64,000 bases of DNA from NCBI GenBank assembly GCA_041743085.1, contig JBGTNL010000038.1:62001-126000 (forward strand), in the 5' to 3' direction. The DNA comes from JAFMPW01 sp041743085. GTDB lineage: Bacteria > Bacteroidota > Bacteroidia > Flavobacteriales > Flavobacteriaceae. The notes below the pieces were generated by a model that made no database searches, was not told the origin of the DNA, and saw nothing but the letters and a program-made list of their open reading frames with translations. Below, one piece after another: positions 8,465 through 17,643 of this stretch. Position 1 is the stretch's first letter. Every line of letters starts with the position of its first letter. Position numbers and translations under genes: made by a program.

Positions 8465-10666
8465 TTAGTTCGCCACTTCGCTCATAAATTTAAGCCGGTA
8501 CAATCTCAGTTCTTCATCTTCATATTCCCCATCGAATTCTTTTAAGGCTTCTTCAATATCATCGGTCTCCGCTTCCAGAAAATACTCGTGTATCTCTTCC
8601 TGCTGATCCTCGTCGAGCACCTCATCAATCCAATAGCCTAAATCCAATTTAGTACCGCTGAATACAATTTGTTCCATTTCCTTGACCAGTTCAATGAGCT
8701 CCAGCCCTTTGGAAGATGCAATATCATCCAGAGGTAGCTTTCGATCCACATTTTGAATAATGTAGAGTTTAAGGCCCGAATTGGCGCCGGTACTTTTTAC
8801 CACAAGATCATCCGGACGGGTAATCTCATTTTCTTCCACATACTCTTTAATAAATTTCAGGAAAGGTTTCCCGTATTTTTTGGCCTTACCTTCTCCCACT
8901 CCATGAATATTAACCAATTCATCCATAGTAATGGGATACTTTAATGCCATATCGTCCAAAGAAGGATCCTGAAATACAACAAAAGGGGGTACGTCCAGTT
9001 TATGGGCTTCCTTCCTTCTCAGGCCCTTCAGCATTTTCAGTAAGCGTTCATCAGCCACCCCTCCTGCACTTTTCGCAGCACTTACTATGGCATCATCTGT
9101 CTCGGCGCTATAGATGTGATCCTTTGTCATCATAAAGGAGCCGGGGTGTTTTAAAAAAGCCTCTCCGGCCTTCGTGACGTGTAAGATGCCGTATTGTTCA
9201 ATCTCCTTTTTGAGCAATCCGGCAACCAGCACCTGACGGATAAGTGCCATCCAGTACCTTTTATCCCTGTCGGACCCCATTCCAAAAAAAGATTTCCCAT
9301 CGGTCTTATGAGATGCAATAAGCGCATTCGTAGAGCCAGTCAAAGCCTTAATGATCTCCTTGGCCTTAAATTTTTCTTTAGTACCCTGAACAACGGTAAT
9401 GAGTTTTACCACATTCTCCCTGGCCTCTTCTTTTTCTTTTGGATTTCGAACGTTGTCGTCCATATCCCCACCCTCGCCGTTGACCTCATCAAACTCCTCC
9501 CCGAAGTAATGAAGGATAAATTTTCTTCTAGATATGGAAGTTTCCGCATAAGCAACTATCTCATGTAAGAGTGCATTCCCTATCTCCTGTTCTGCAATAG
9601 GTTTACCAGACAAGAATTTTTCGAGCTTTTCAACGTCTTTATAGGAATAGAATGCAAGACAATGCCCTTCCCCGCCATCCCGGCCTGCTCTTCCGGTTTC
9701 CTGATAATAACTCTCTATACTTTTGGGAATATCATGATGAATTACGTAACGGACATCGGGTTTATCTATTCCCATTCCGAAGGCAATGGTGGCCACCACA
9801 ATATCAACATCTTCCATTAAAAACATATCCTGATACCTGGATCTTGTCTTTCCGTCAAAACCTGCATGGTAAGGTACCGCACTAATTCCATTTACCTGAA
9901 GGACCTGGGCCAGCTCTTCCACTTTCTTTCTGCTAAGGCAATAGATGATCCCTGATTTCCCCTCATTCTTTTTTACAAAACGGATAATATCCGCATCCAC
10001 ATTAGTGGTCTTGGGCCGTACTTCATAAAAAAGATTAGGCCTGTTAAAGGAGGCCTTAAATACTTCTGCGTCCGTAATGCCCAGGTTTTTAAGAACATCT
10101 TCCTGTACTTTGGGCGTAGCGGTTGCAGTAAAACCCGCGACCGGGATGTCGTCGCCCAGACGGTCAATTATGTTTCGAAGATTGCGGTATTCCGGCCTGA
10201 AATCGTGCCCCCACTCGGATATACAGTGTGCCTCGTCTATGGCGACAAAGGAAATAGGTACGGATTGTAAAAAATCAACATATTCCTCTTTGGTCAGGGA
10301 TTCAGGAGCCACATAAAGCAATTTGGTGATCCCGTTTGAAATATCCTTTTTCACCTGTTTTACCTCGGTCTTGGTAAGTGAGGAATTTAAGACATGGGCA
10401 ACCCCGTGATGAGAAGAAACGCCCCGGATGGCATCGACCTGGTTTTTCATCAGGGCGATCAGTGGGGAAACCACGATGGCAGTGCCCTCTTTAATTAACG
10501 CTGGTAATTGATAGCAGAGCGATTTTCCGCCCCCTGTAGGCATAATTACAAAAGTGTTCTTTCGCTGTACAATGCTTTTTATAACATCTTCCTGAAGACC
10601 TTTAAATTTGGAAAAACCAAAATACTTTTTTAGCGAAGCATGTAGATCAATCTCATTCAAAACCAT
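8465..10666 (-). CDS. recQ: ATP-dependent DNA helicase RecQ
   Basis: A 733-residue 3'-5' DNA helicase of recombination and repair. Visible: Walker A PTGGGKS (43-49), DEAH box (144-147) followed by CISEWGHDFRPEY, the RecA2 motif with GIDKPDVRYVIH and the arginine-finger motif QETGRAGRDG, an RQC winged-helix region (about 400-510) and an HRDC domain (about 540-620, with MDELVNIHGVGEGKAKKYG). A long acidic C-terminal tail follows. The RQC zinc site of E. coli RecQ is missing: the equivalent segment after SRRKFILHYFGEEF has no cysteines. The enzyme fold and motifs are otherwise complete. Divergent from kdsD, with 231 bases between them. Confidence 0.95.
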   Translation of the reverse strand: MVLNEIDLHASLKKYFGFSKFKGLQEDVIKSIVQRKNTFVIMPTGGGKSLCYQLPALIKEGTAIVVSPLIALMKNQVDAIRGVSSHHGVAHVLNSSLTKTEVKQVKKDISNGITKLLYVAPESLTKEEYVDFLQSVPISFVAIDEAHCISEWGHDFRPEYRNLRNIIDRLGDDIPVAGFTATATPKVQEDVLKNLGITDAEVFKASFNRPNLFYEVRPKTTNVDADIIRFVKKNEGKSGIIYCLSRKKVEELAQVLQVNGISAVPYHAGFDGKTRSRYQDMFLMEDVDIVVATIAFGMGIDKPDVRYVIHHDIPKSIESYYQETGRAGRDGGEGHCLAFYSYKDVEKLEKFLSGKPIAEQEIGNALLHEIVAYAETSISRRKFILHYFGEEFDEVNGEGGDMDDNVRNPKEKEEARENVVKLITVVQGTKEKFKAKEIIKALTGSTNALIASHKTDGKSFFGMGSDRDKRYWMALIRQVLVAGLLKKEIEQYGILHVTKAGEAFLKHPGSFMMTKDHIYSAETDDAIVSAAKSAGGVADERLLKMLKGLRRKEAHKLDVPPFVVFQDPSLDDMALKYPITMDELVNIHGVGEGKAKKYGKPFLKFIKEYVEENEITRPDDLVVKSTGANSGLKLYIIQNVDRKLPLDDIASSKGLELIELVKEMEQIVFSGTKLDLGYWIDEVLDEDQQEEIHEYFLEAETDDIEEALKEFDGEYEDEELRLYRLKFMSEVAN

Positions 10667-10897
10667 TCCATATAATTTTGGTCAGCCGTTTGGTTTTATA
10701 CGGCATCTCAATCTATTAAGATATAAAATTTAATGATTCGGCGGGTTGTAAGGACAAATTATTTTCTTAAACTTTAAGAATCCCCTATAAAATAAGTTTA
10801 CGTAATTTTGTTTTCTTAAATATAAGACATTCTTTTAGAACAAGTTTAAATTTTTATACAATTTCTAGTTAAGGAATGCTGTAATTTCTGTTATAAA

Positions 10898-11863
10898 TTG
10901 AGCAATAGCGAAGCTATATTGGCCATAGCAAAAAAAACCATTGAAACTGAAGGAGATGCTATTCATAATCTCTCCAATCTTTTAGACGAGCAATTTGCAA
11001 ACACGGTCAGGTGTATTCTTCAAACTGCAGGTAGGGTGGTCATATCGGGTATCGGCAAAAGTGCCCTGATTGCATCAAAAATTGTAGCAACGCTCAACTC
11101 TACGGGTACCCCGGCAATTTTTATGCACGCCGCGGATGCCATCCACGGAGATCTGGGAACCATTCAAAAAAATGATGTTGTGATTTGTATCTCAAAAAGC
11201 GGGAACACCCCGGAGATAAAGATGCTGGTACCTCTTATTAAACAGGGCGGAAATAAACTCATCGGAATAACGGGAGAACCCAGGTCTTTTTTAGGGGAAC
11301 AGGCAGATTATGTATTAAATACCTATGTTCCCATGGAAGCCTGTCCCAATAACCTTGCCCCTACCACAAGTACTACGGCCCAGCTGGTAATGGGAGATGC
11401 GCTCGCCATATGCCTGCTAGAGCTACGGGGGTTCAGTAGTAAGGACTTTGCAAAATACCATCCCGGAGGAACTTTGGGAAAGCGACTGTATCTAAGAGTG
11501 GCAGACATTGCAACCGGCAACATGAAACCCCAGGTAGAAGTAAATTCAGAAGTAAAAAAAGTGATTGTCGAAATTTCCGAGAAAATGCTTGGAGTCACAG
11601 CTGTAGTAGAAAAGGGAAAGATTGTAGGTATCATTACAGATGGAGATCTTCGGCGTATGCTGAATAAATATGACAATATTAGCGGACTTACTGCGAAGGA
11701 TATCATGACCTCCAATCCAAAAACCATTGAAGCCCAGGCACTTGCCATTAAAGCCTTAAAGGAAATGCAGGATAATGGCATCTCTCAATTACTTGCTGTT
11801 GAAGGGGAAACGTATGTAGGCGTTGTACACCTGCATAATCTAATAAATGAGGGAATTCTCTAA
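10898..11863 (+). CDS. kdsD: D-arabinose 5-phosphate isomerase (KdsD/KpsF)
   Basis: A 321-residue cytoplasmic enzyme that interconverts ribulose 5-phosphate and arabinose 5-phosphate, the first step towards Kdo of lipopolysaccharide. It has an N-terminal SIS domain (about 40-175; GIGKSALIASKI and SKSGNTPEIK sugar-binding loops, and YHPGGTLGKRL) and two C-terminal CBS domains (about 200-320). The frame begins at a TTG (10898); no in-frame ATG precedes it, so a TTG start is called. Full family length. A TAATTTTG box sits at 10803-10810, but no -33 element at standard spacing. tatC overlaps its stop by one base (TAATG), so they form an operon. Confidence 0.93.
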   Translation: MSNSEAILAIAKKTIETEGDAIHNLSNLLDEQFANTVRCILQTAGRVVISGIGKSALIASKIVATLNSTGTPAIFMHAADAIHGDLGTIQKNDVVICISKSGNTPEIKMLVPLIKQGGNKLIGITGEPRSFLGEQADYVLNTYVPMEACPNNLAPTTSTTAQLVMGDALAICLLELRGFSSKDFAKYHPGGTLGKRLYLRVADIATGNMKPQVEVNSEVKKVIVEISEKMLGVTAVVEKGKIVGIITDGDLRRMLNKYDNISGLTAKDIMTSNPKTIEAQALAIKALKEMQDNGISQLLAVEGETYVGVVHLHNLINEGIL

Positions 11864-12702
11864 TGGCCAAACGTACAAAAGATCCCAACGAAATGTCCTT
11901 CCTGGACCATCTTGAAGAACTGCGGTGGCACCTCATTCGTTCCACTCTTGCCATAGTTATTATTGGTGTCGGGGCATTTTTGATGCGCGAATTCATTTTC
12001 GACACTGTGATATTTGGTCCGGCAAGAATGAACTTTCCAACCTACAGATTCTTTTGTAAGGCGGCCACATACATTGGTTTAGACTCGGCGTTCTGTGCTG
12101 ATTCCCTTCCTTTTACAATCCAAAGCAGAACGATGGGGGGCCAGTTCTCGGCACATATCTGGACATCTATCTGGGCAGGATTCATAATAGGTTTTCCCTA
12201 TGTTTTGCATGAAATATGGAAATTTATCAGCCCCGGGCTCCATGAAAATGAACGCAAAAATTCCCGGGGTTTTATATTGATCGCCTCGTTTTTGTTTTTT
12301 ACAGGTGTTCTTTTCGGTTACTATGTAGTGGCGCCCCTCTCCATCAATTTTCTTGGCACCTACCAGGTAAGTGAAATTGTATTAAACGAATTTGATATTG
12401 GCTCCTATATCTCAACGGTAAGAGCTTCGGTGATCGCCTGCGGTATTATCTTCGAACTGCCTATTATTATCTATTTTTTAACTAAAGTAGGATTGGTAAC
12501 TCCCGAAATTCTTAAAAAATACAGAAAAATTGCCTTGGTCATTGTGCTGATACTTTCCGCTGTGATCACCCCGCCCGATGTTGCCAGCCAGATCATTGTT
12601 GCCGTCCCGGTTTTAATCCTATACCAGGTCAGTATCTATATTTCAAAAGCTGTATTAAGACAAGAGGCCAGAAAAGCAAAAAAACGTACCAAAGCCGGAT
12701 GA
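11863..12702 (+). CDS. tatC: Twin-arginine translocase subunit TatC
   Basis: A 279-residue inner-membrane protein, the receptor of the Tat system that exports folded proteins with twin-arginine signals. The conserved N-terminal cytoplasmic motif MSFLDHLEELRWHLIRS is present, followed by six predicted helices and the signature FIIGFPYVLHEIWKFISPGL. A longer loop between helices 1 and 2 (about 45-90) is usual in Bacteroidota. Overlaps kdsD by one base. No tatA lies in the window. At least four predicted products here begin with twin-arginine-type signals (25582, 42907, 44244, 63151), so this system has local clients. Confidence 0.93.
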   Translation: MAKRTKDPNEMSFLDHLEELRWHLIRSTLAIVIIGVGAFLMREFIFDTVIFGPARMNFPTYRFFCKAATYIGLDSAFCADSLPFTIQSRTMGGQFSAHIWTSIWAGFIIGFPYVLHEIWKFISPGLHENERKNSRGFILIASFLFFTGVLFGYYVVAPLSINFLGTYQVSEIVLNEFDIGSYISTVRASVIACGIIFELPIIIYFLTKVGLVTPEILKKYRKIALVIVLILSAVITPPDVASQIIVAVPVLILYQVSIYISKAVLRQEARKAKKRTKAG

Positions 12703-12740
12703 TAATTTCTGGAAGCCGGGCGCAGGATCCGGTTTTAGTT

Positions 12741-12813
12741 AGAGGTTAGAGTAGAGGCTAGAGGTTGGAGGTTAGAGGTTAGAGGTTAGATGTTAGAGGT
12801 TAGATGTGAGATG
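12741..12813 (+). repeat. Degenerate heptamer tandem repeat (AGAGGTT)n
   Basis: About ten units of AGAGGTT or one-base variants (AGAGGCT, GGAGGTT, AGATGTT, AGATGTG) run in near-perfect 7-base phase, with one shortened unit at 12748-12752. It begins 38 bases after the tatC stop. No coding frame uses it. Such heptamer arrays are prone to slippage and may vary between strains. Confidence 0.85.
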
Positions 12814-13184
12814 AAAACTAAAAAATGCATCACTAATGTCCATTAAAGCAATAAAATATGTATTTAAATTATTGATAATATGAAAGTTGCATTTATTTTG
12901 CCCACGTGACGATTTGAACCTGGAATTGTTATCTGTTGTATCAAATCGTAATATCAGCAAGGTTTTTTTTGTAAAAGCTTTAAATATAATTAGTTAGGAA
13001 AATCCTATGTCTTGCGTCTTATGTTTTTTAACTTCAGGGGTCATTTGTCTTTTCAGTAGACACTAATGAAAATTCATAATGAATTACTGTATCCTATGAA
13101 CAGTTTACTGCCAACTACCTATAATATTCCGTTAATTATTCCGGTGATTGTTTATTATATCATTAGTTTTGACGCCAATACTTA
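12814..13184. other. AT-rich gap between tatC and lptB with traces of the dispersed repeat
   Basis: No gene is seen here. CACTAATGTCC-ATTAAAG (12831-12847) resembles the reverse complement of the right end of the 212-bp repeat found at 19695 and 40282 (17 of 19 positions with one gap), and GTCTTGCGTCTTATG (13010-13024) matches its internal part, so this may be a decayed copy. A perfect TAGTTTTG -7 box lies at 13164-13171, 13 bases before lptB. Confidence 0.4.
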
Positions 13185-13925
13185 ATGAAACTCAGAGCAG
13201 AAAATATTAAGAAAGCCTATAGGGGTCGTACTGTGGTAAAGAGTATATCCCTCGAAGTTAACCAGGGTGAGATAGTCGGATTGTTGGGGCCGAACGGGGC
13301 AGGTAAGACCACTTCCTTCTATATGATCGTCGGGCTTATAAAGCCAAATGGAGGCAATATTTATCTGGACGATATGGAAATCACCAAATTTCCCATGTAT
13401 AAGAGGGCGCAGCACGGCATTGGTTATTTGGCCCAGGAGGCTTCGGTTTTCAGAAAACTCAGCGTGGAAAAAAATATACTTAGCGTACTGCAACTCACCT
13501 CACTTAGTAACCAAGAGCAACACAGGCGGATGGAATCCCTAATTGAGGAGTTTGGCCTGAGCCATATCCGGAAAAACCGCGGGGATCTCCTCTCGGGTGG
13601 GGAAAGGAGGCGGACGGAAATTGCCCGGGCACTGGCCACCGATCCAAAATTTATTCTTCTGGATGAGCCTTTCGCGGGAGTAGATCCCGTGGCCGTAGAG
13701 GATATTCAGCGTATCGTAGCCCAGCTAAAAAATAAAAATATAGGAATTCTGATAACCGATCACAATGTACAGGAAACGCTGGCGATCACCGAACGTTCCT
13801 ATTTGATGTTCGAAGGAGGCATCCTGAAATCCGGGGTTCCGGAGGTTCTCGCAGAAGATGAAATGGTCCGAAAAGTATACCTGGGGCAGAATTTTGAACT
13901 GCGAAAAAAGAAACTCGACCTATAG
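13185..13925 (+). CDS. lptB: Lipopolysaccharide export ABC transporter ATPase LptB
   Basis: A 246-residue cytoplasmic ATPase that powers LptFG extraction of LPS from the inner membrane. Walker A GPNGAGKTT (35-43), Q-loop GYLAQEASVFRKL, signature LSGGERRR (about 136), Walker B FILLDEPFAGVDP and the H-switch ILITDHNVQETL are present, and the sequence is LptB-like throughout (LTDR/LSVEKNI region). The N-terminal LRAENIKKAYRGRTVV also fits. LptF and LptG are not in the window, as is common in Bacteroidota. It stands alone after a 482-base gap from tatC, and converges with the following transporter gene. Confidence 0.94.
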   Translation: MKLRAENIKKAYRGRTVVKSISLEVNQGEIVGLLGPNGAGKTTSFYMIVGLIKPNGGNIYLDDMEITKFPMYKRAQHGIGYLAQEASVFRKLSVEKNILSVLQLTSLSNQEQHRRMESLIEEFGLSHIRKNRGDLLSGGERRRTEIARALATDPKFILLDEPFAGVDPVAVEDIQRIVAQLKNKNIGILITDHNVQETLAITERSYLMFEGGILKSGVPEVLAEDEMVRKVYLGQNFELRKKKLDL

Positions 13926-14033
13926 TCAGAATTCCAATTCCAATCCCTGAATGTACGCGGATTTATATCTAGGCGTACCGCATAATTCCCTTCAGAAACA
14001 GCGCCGTTCCATCTTTAAATCTGAACCTTCACT

Positions 14034-15437
14034 CTATAAGGGCATAAACACAACTAAAAGTAGCTGCAATACAAGAAATATAAGGAATGGCAGCACCAGA
14101 TACCCCATAATATCCCTTGCCTGTATATTGATACCCTTTGCCATTACCGGAATAACCAAAAGCAGAAAAAAGGGCTGAAGCAAATTGGTCAGGGATTCTC
14201 CGTAGGCGATGGCCATAGATGCCTTCGCTATCATTTCGGTGCGTTCAGTCTCCGGAAGCCCTGTACTTAAAGTGTTTATGGCCTCAATCACACTCGGCCC
14301 AATTACGGCGTACTCTCCTCCGGCGGACGGGATTGCAAAATTGACAACCCCGCCCAGCATATACGCAAAAAAAGGATAGGTATCCGCAGTGGAGACGGAA
14401 GCTATCCACCGGCCTATTTCCGCACCCAGTCCGGTATAGGTCATGATTCCCATTATACCGGCATAAAAAGGAAATTGGAAAAGGATGGCCGAGATATTTC
14501 CACTGGCCCGCTTCATAGCAATGGTGTAACGCATCGGGGTCTTGTGCAGGAGCAGTCCAAGTATGATGAATACAAAAATCATGATATTCAGATTCAGGTC
14601 GAGCCCCTTACCGCTAAAATGAAAAATGATATAGCCAAGACCCATAAGGGCTATAATGTATTGAATTACAATACTGTTATTTAGGCTATCCGACAGTGCC
14701 TTGACGGGTAGTTTATAGCTTTCCGCTTCCTTTTTGATCGATACTTCCGTATTTGTATTCCCTGAAAGAAATAAGTCCTTTAATTCCCGATCACCTCCTT
14801 CTTTGGGAGCCAGGAAAAGCATCAGAACGGGCCCGAATAAAAGCAGGAGGGCAATCATTCCCATATTTAATGAGGAACCCAAAGTATAAGCGGTGGGGAT
14901 AGTATCTTCTAAAAACCCTTCGGATATCAGAAAGTTGTTTTCCGTATTCAGAAGCAAGGGAATGGAACTGGACAAGCCCGTAACCCAACCGATCATGGAA
15001 AAATAAACGCACGCAATGAGGTACGGATAATTGATCCCTTTGATCCGGAGTGCCAATTGCCGTGCAAACACTGCCGTTATAATTAGCCATCCCCAGCTGA
15101 CCATCGCCAGTAGAAATCCCATTAGAATTGTTATGAAGTATACCTGGCGCGGAGTTTTTATATGGTTTGAAAGGGAATCTATACCCTTTTCCATGATCGG
15201 GGATAAAGCAATACTGTAACCCGTGATAATGAGTAAAACCATTTGCATCCCAAACTCCAGGAGCGTCCAGAAACCCTCATACCAGGATTGAACGATCTTC
15301 AAGGGGGTAGTTCCGGTCCAAAAGAAAGAAACGAGAGCCGTTATGAGGGTCAGGATCAATGCAAATACAAATGCATCGGGCATATTCCTTTTAAATATAT
15401 CCGTGAATTTTTCACCGAATTTTGATATCAAACTCAT
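14034..15437 (-). CDS. atoE: Short-chain fatty acid transporter (AtoE family)
   Basis: A 467-residue inner-membrane protein with about 12 hydrophobic helices, matching the AtoE/TIGR00366-type short-chain fatty acid uptake family. N-terminal FGEKFTDIFKRNMPDAFVFALILTL, internal TPLKIVQSWYEGFW and the segment NFAIPSAGGEYAVIGPSVIEA are characteristic. It would import acetoacetate or butyrate-like acids. No ato catabolic genes are adjacent. It lies 161 bases downstream of pssA on the same strand, so it may be part of that transcript, although the functions are unrelated. Confidence 0.85.
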   Translation of the reverse strand: MSLISKFGEKFTDIFKRNMPDAFVFALILTLITALVSFFWTGTTPLKIVQSWYEGFWTLLEFGMQMVLLIITGYSIALSPIMEKGIDSLSNHIKTPRQVYFITILMGFLLAMVSWGWLIITAVFARQLALRIKGINYPYLIACVYFSMIGWVTGLSSSIPLLLNTENNFLISEGFLEDTIPTAYTLGSSLNMGMIALLLLFGPVLMLFLAPKEGGDRELKDLFLSGNTNTEVSIKKEAESYKLPVKALSDSLNNSIVIQYIIALMGLGYIIFHFSGKGLDLNLNIMIFVFIILGLLLHKTPMRYTIAMKRASGNISAILFQFPFYAGIMGIMTYTGLGAEIGRWIASVSTADTYPFFAYMLGGVVNFAIPSAGGEYAVIGPSVIEAINTLSTGLPETERTEMIAKASMAIAYGESLTNLLQPFFLLLVIPVMAKGINIQARDIMGYLVLPFLIFLVLQLLLVVFMPL

Positions 15438-15598
15438 TTATATTTTTTGTTCGGAACCAATTATTAAGGCTTTAATTCACCAATGAAAGGATTTTTTGCG
15501 GCATAGCCATAGCTCAGATGCGAAGCTCGAAGGTAAAAGAAAAAGTTCTAATGGGTTCATTAGCCGCAGAAGTTAAAAACTATTCCGATAACCTGATG

Positions 15599-16342
15599 CT
15601 ATGCCTTCCCGGAACTAAAATTACTCGCTACGGAGCTCAAAATATAAAAAGCAATAATGGCCGGAACAGCCAAAAATTTAAGGGTCATCAACAAAACCAG
15701 GCTTACAATAATAAAAATATACCGCAGTGCATTATCCTTAAAACTCCAGTTTTTAAACTTTAGTGAAAATAATTCGATCTTCGAATTAAGAAGAAAAGAA
15801 CTCAGGAGCGTTAACCCGATAAGGAACCATTGGTTCAGTACTATAGCGTTCAGGGAATCGTTTCCCTGATAAAACAGGATCAGGGGAAGCGATAAGATCA
15901 ACAAGGCATTGGCAGGGGTAGGCAAACCGATAAAAGAGGATACCTGGTTTTCGTCAATATTGAATTTTGCCAATCTATAGGCCGATGCCATCGTGATCAA
16001 AAAACCGAGGAAGGGGAGTATTGAAAACTTTGCGTCGGTCGCCGTTTGAGAACCGAAATCGAGATTCCACCCTCCGGATTGGGACATTCCCAGAAGCTGA
16101 AACATAACAATTCCGGGTACCAAACCGCTGGTGATCATATCGGCAAGAGAATCGAGTTGTACCCCCAATTCGCTCTGAACATTCAGAACCCGGGCAGATA
16201 ACCCGTCAAAAAAATCAAATAGAATACCCAGAAGTACAAACACTGCCGCCAATTCCAAATGGTTGAGAACAGCGAAGACCGTGGCAATACAACCGCAAAG
16301 TACATTGAGTAACGTAATACCATTCGGGATATGCTGCTTCAT
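15599..16342 (-). CDS. pssA: CDP-diacylglycerol-serine O-phosphatidyltransferase
   Basis: A 247-residue inner-membrane enzyme that makes phosphatidylserine, the precursor of phosphatidylethanolamine. The CDP-alcohol phosphotransferase signature DGx2ARx8Gx3Dx3D is exact: D46 G47, A50 R51, G60, D64, D68. About seven hydrophobic helices follow. I start at 16342 (MKQHIPNGITLLN), which is where family members begin; an in-frame ATG at 16369 would add nine atypical residues. Divergent from the DUF4105 gene with 113 bases between them. Confidence 0.93.
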   Translation of the reverse strand: MKQHIPNGITLLNVLCGCIATVFAVLNHLELAAVFVLLGILFDFFDGLSARVLNVQSELGVQLDSLADMITSGLVPGIVMFQLLGMSQSGGWNLDFGSQTATDAKFSILPFLGFLITMASAYRLAKFNIDENQVSSFIGLPTPANALLILSLPLILFYQGNDSLNAIVLNQWFLIGLTLLSSFLLNSKIELFSLKFKNWSFKDNALRYIFIIVSLVLLMTLKFLAVPAIIAFYILSSVASNFSSGKA

Positions 16343-16455
16343 TGGCTGTTGTTTTAGTAAAAATAACATAATTTTTAATCTAACTATTTGGTGACGGTTT
16401 TTATTCAGATATTTGCTCGTACAATGTAATTAACAATTCCATTCCTTTCCAAGAA

Positions 16456-17643
16456 ATGCAATTAAAAACCGGTATTTTCCTTTTTATTTTTTGGATAGGC
16501 TTTTATGGTTTTGGCCAGTTGGATGGGTTAAACGAAAACGCCCGGATAAGCGTCATAACATGTGGTCCTGGTAAAGAGTTGTACGCTTCCTTCGGCCACA
16601 GCGCTTTTCGGGTGCAGGATCCAAAACAGGGTATTGACTGGGTATACAACTATGGCACTTTTAATTTTGAAGCACCCAATTTTTACTACAATTTTGCCGT
16701 TGGCAGGCCCATCTTTACACTTAGTGTCTCCACTTTTCCCGAATTCCTCTATTCCTATCAGTTGGAAAACCGGTGGGTGAAAGAACAATTGTTAGATCTT
16801 AACCCTCAGCTAAAAAATGAACTTTTCCTTTTTTTGGAAAACAACAGAAGGCCGGAAAATAGGAATTACAAATACGATTACCTCTATGACAACTGTTCTA
16901 CCAAGATACCCGAGATCCTGAAAAACGTATTGGGCACACAACTCAATTACAGGCAAGATCATCTTGTTAAAAGGTTCACCTTCCGGGAACTTATTCAACA
17001 GAACCTAAAAATCAATTCATGGTCCAGTTTTGGGATCGACCTGGCTCTGGGTGCGGTGATCGACAAGAAAGCCAGTGCTGAAGAACATATGTTTCTGCCT
17101 TTCTATGTGATGGATCAAATGAAAAATACCACATTAGACGGAAAACCACTTGTTGAACGCCAAAGGACCATCTTGGAAGCAACCCTCGAAAGGAATGGTT
17201 ATTATTTTACAGCCTCACCTTTATTCTGGTTTTTGATCTTTCTTTCGTTTACCGCTGTAATCACTTTTATTGATATTAGGAACGGGAGCAGGGCAAGGTG
17301 GCTCGACTTTTTTCTTTTTTTCGTAAGCGGGGCAGTTGGGTCACTTATCTTTTTCCTTTGGTTTCTGACGGACCATTCTGCCACTGCAAACAATTTTAAT
17401 ATATTTTGGGCTTTCCCTCTTAATATGGTGGTTGCCTTCTTTTTATTACGCAGGTACCTGTTGCCCAGATGGTTCCTTAAGTACATCATGGTTCCTATGG
17501 GATTTCTTGTATTGGCCCTGATAATCTGGCTTGTAAAAATTCAACTATTTTCGCCCTTGACCGCAATTCCGATACTCGCCTTAGGCATAAGATACCTTTT
17601 CCTCTGCCGCTATTATAAAAAGACCTATCTGAAAACATTATGA
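16456..17643 (+). CDS. DUF4105 (Lnb N-terminal periplasmic domain) membrane protein
   Basis: A 395-residue protein. After a signal peptide (residues 1-20) comes a periplasmic DUF4105 domain (about 30-190) with the conserved ELYASFGHSAFRV and YLYDNCSTKIPEIL motifs, which recall the NlpC/P60-like His and Cys of Lnb-type lipoprotein transacylases; catalysis here is inferred. The C-terminal ~150 residues hold about five transmembrane helices. Envelope or lipoprotein maturation is a reasonable guess. Its stop overlaps the ATG of the ABC-F gene by 4 bases (ATGA), so the two are translationally coupled. Confidence 0.85.
   Translation: MQLKTGIFLFIFWIGFYGFGQLDGLNENARISVITCGPGKELYASFGHSAFRVQDPKQGIDWVYNYGTFNFEAPNFYYNFAVGRPIFTLSVSTFPEFLYSYQLENRWVKEQLLDLNPQLKNELFLFLENNRRPENRNYKYDYLYDNCSTKIPEILKNVLGTQLNYRQDHLVKRFTFRELIQQNLKINSWSSFGIDLALGAVIDKKASAEEHMFLPFYVMDQMKNTTLDGKPLVERQRTILEATLERNGYYFTASPLFWFLIFLSFTAVITFIDIRNGSRARWLDFFLFFVSGAVGSLIFFLWFLTDHSATANNFNIFWAFPLNMVVAFFLLRRYLLPRWFLKYIMVPMGFLVLALIIWLVKIQLFSPLTAIPILALGIRYLFLCRYYKKTYLKTL

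Noticed and set aside
12901..12930. A tRNA-like T-loop (rc GGTTCAAATC) in the tatC-lptB gap
   Set aside because: The flanking bases do not pair as a T-stem and no acceptor or anticodon arm can be drawn.
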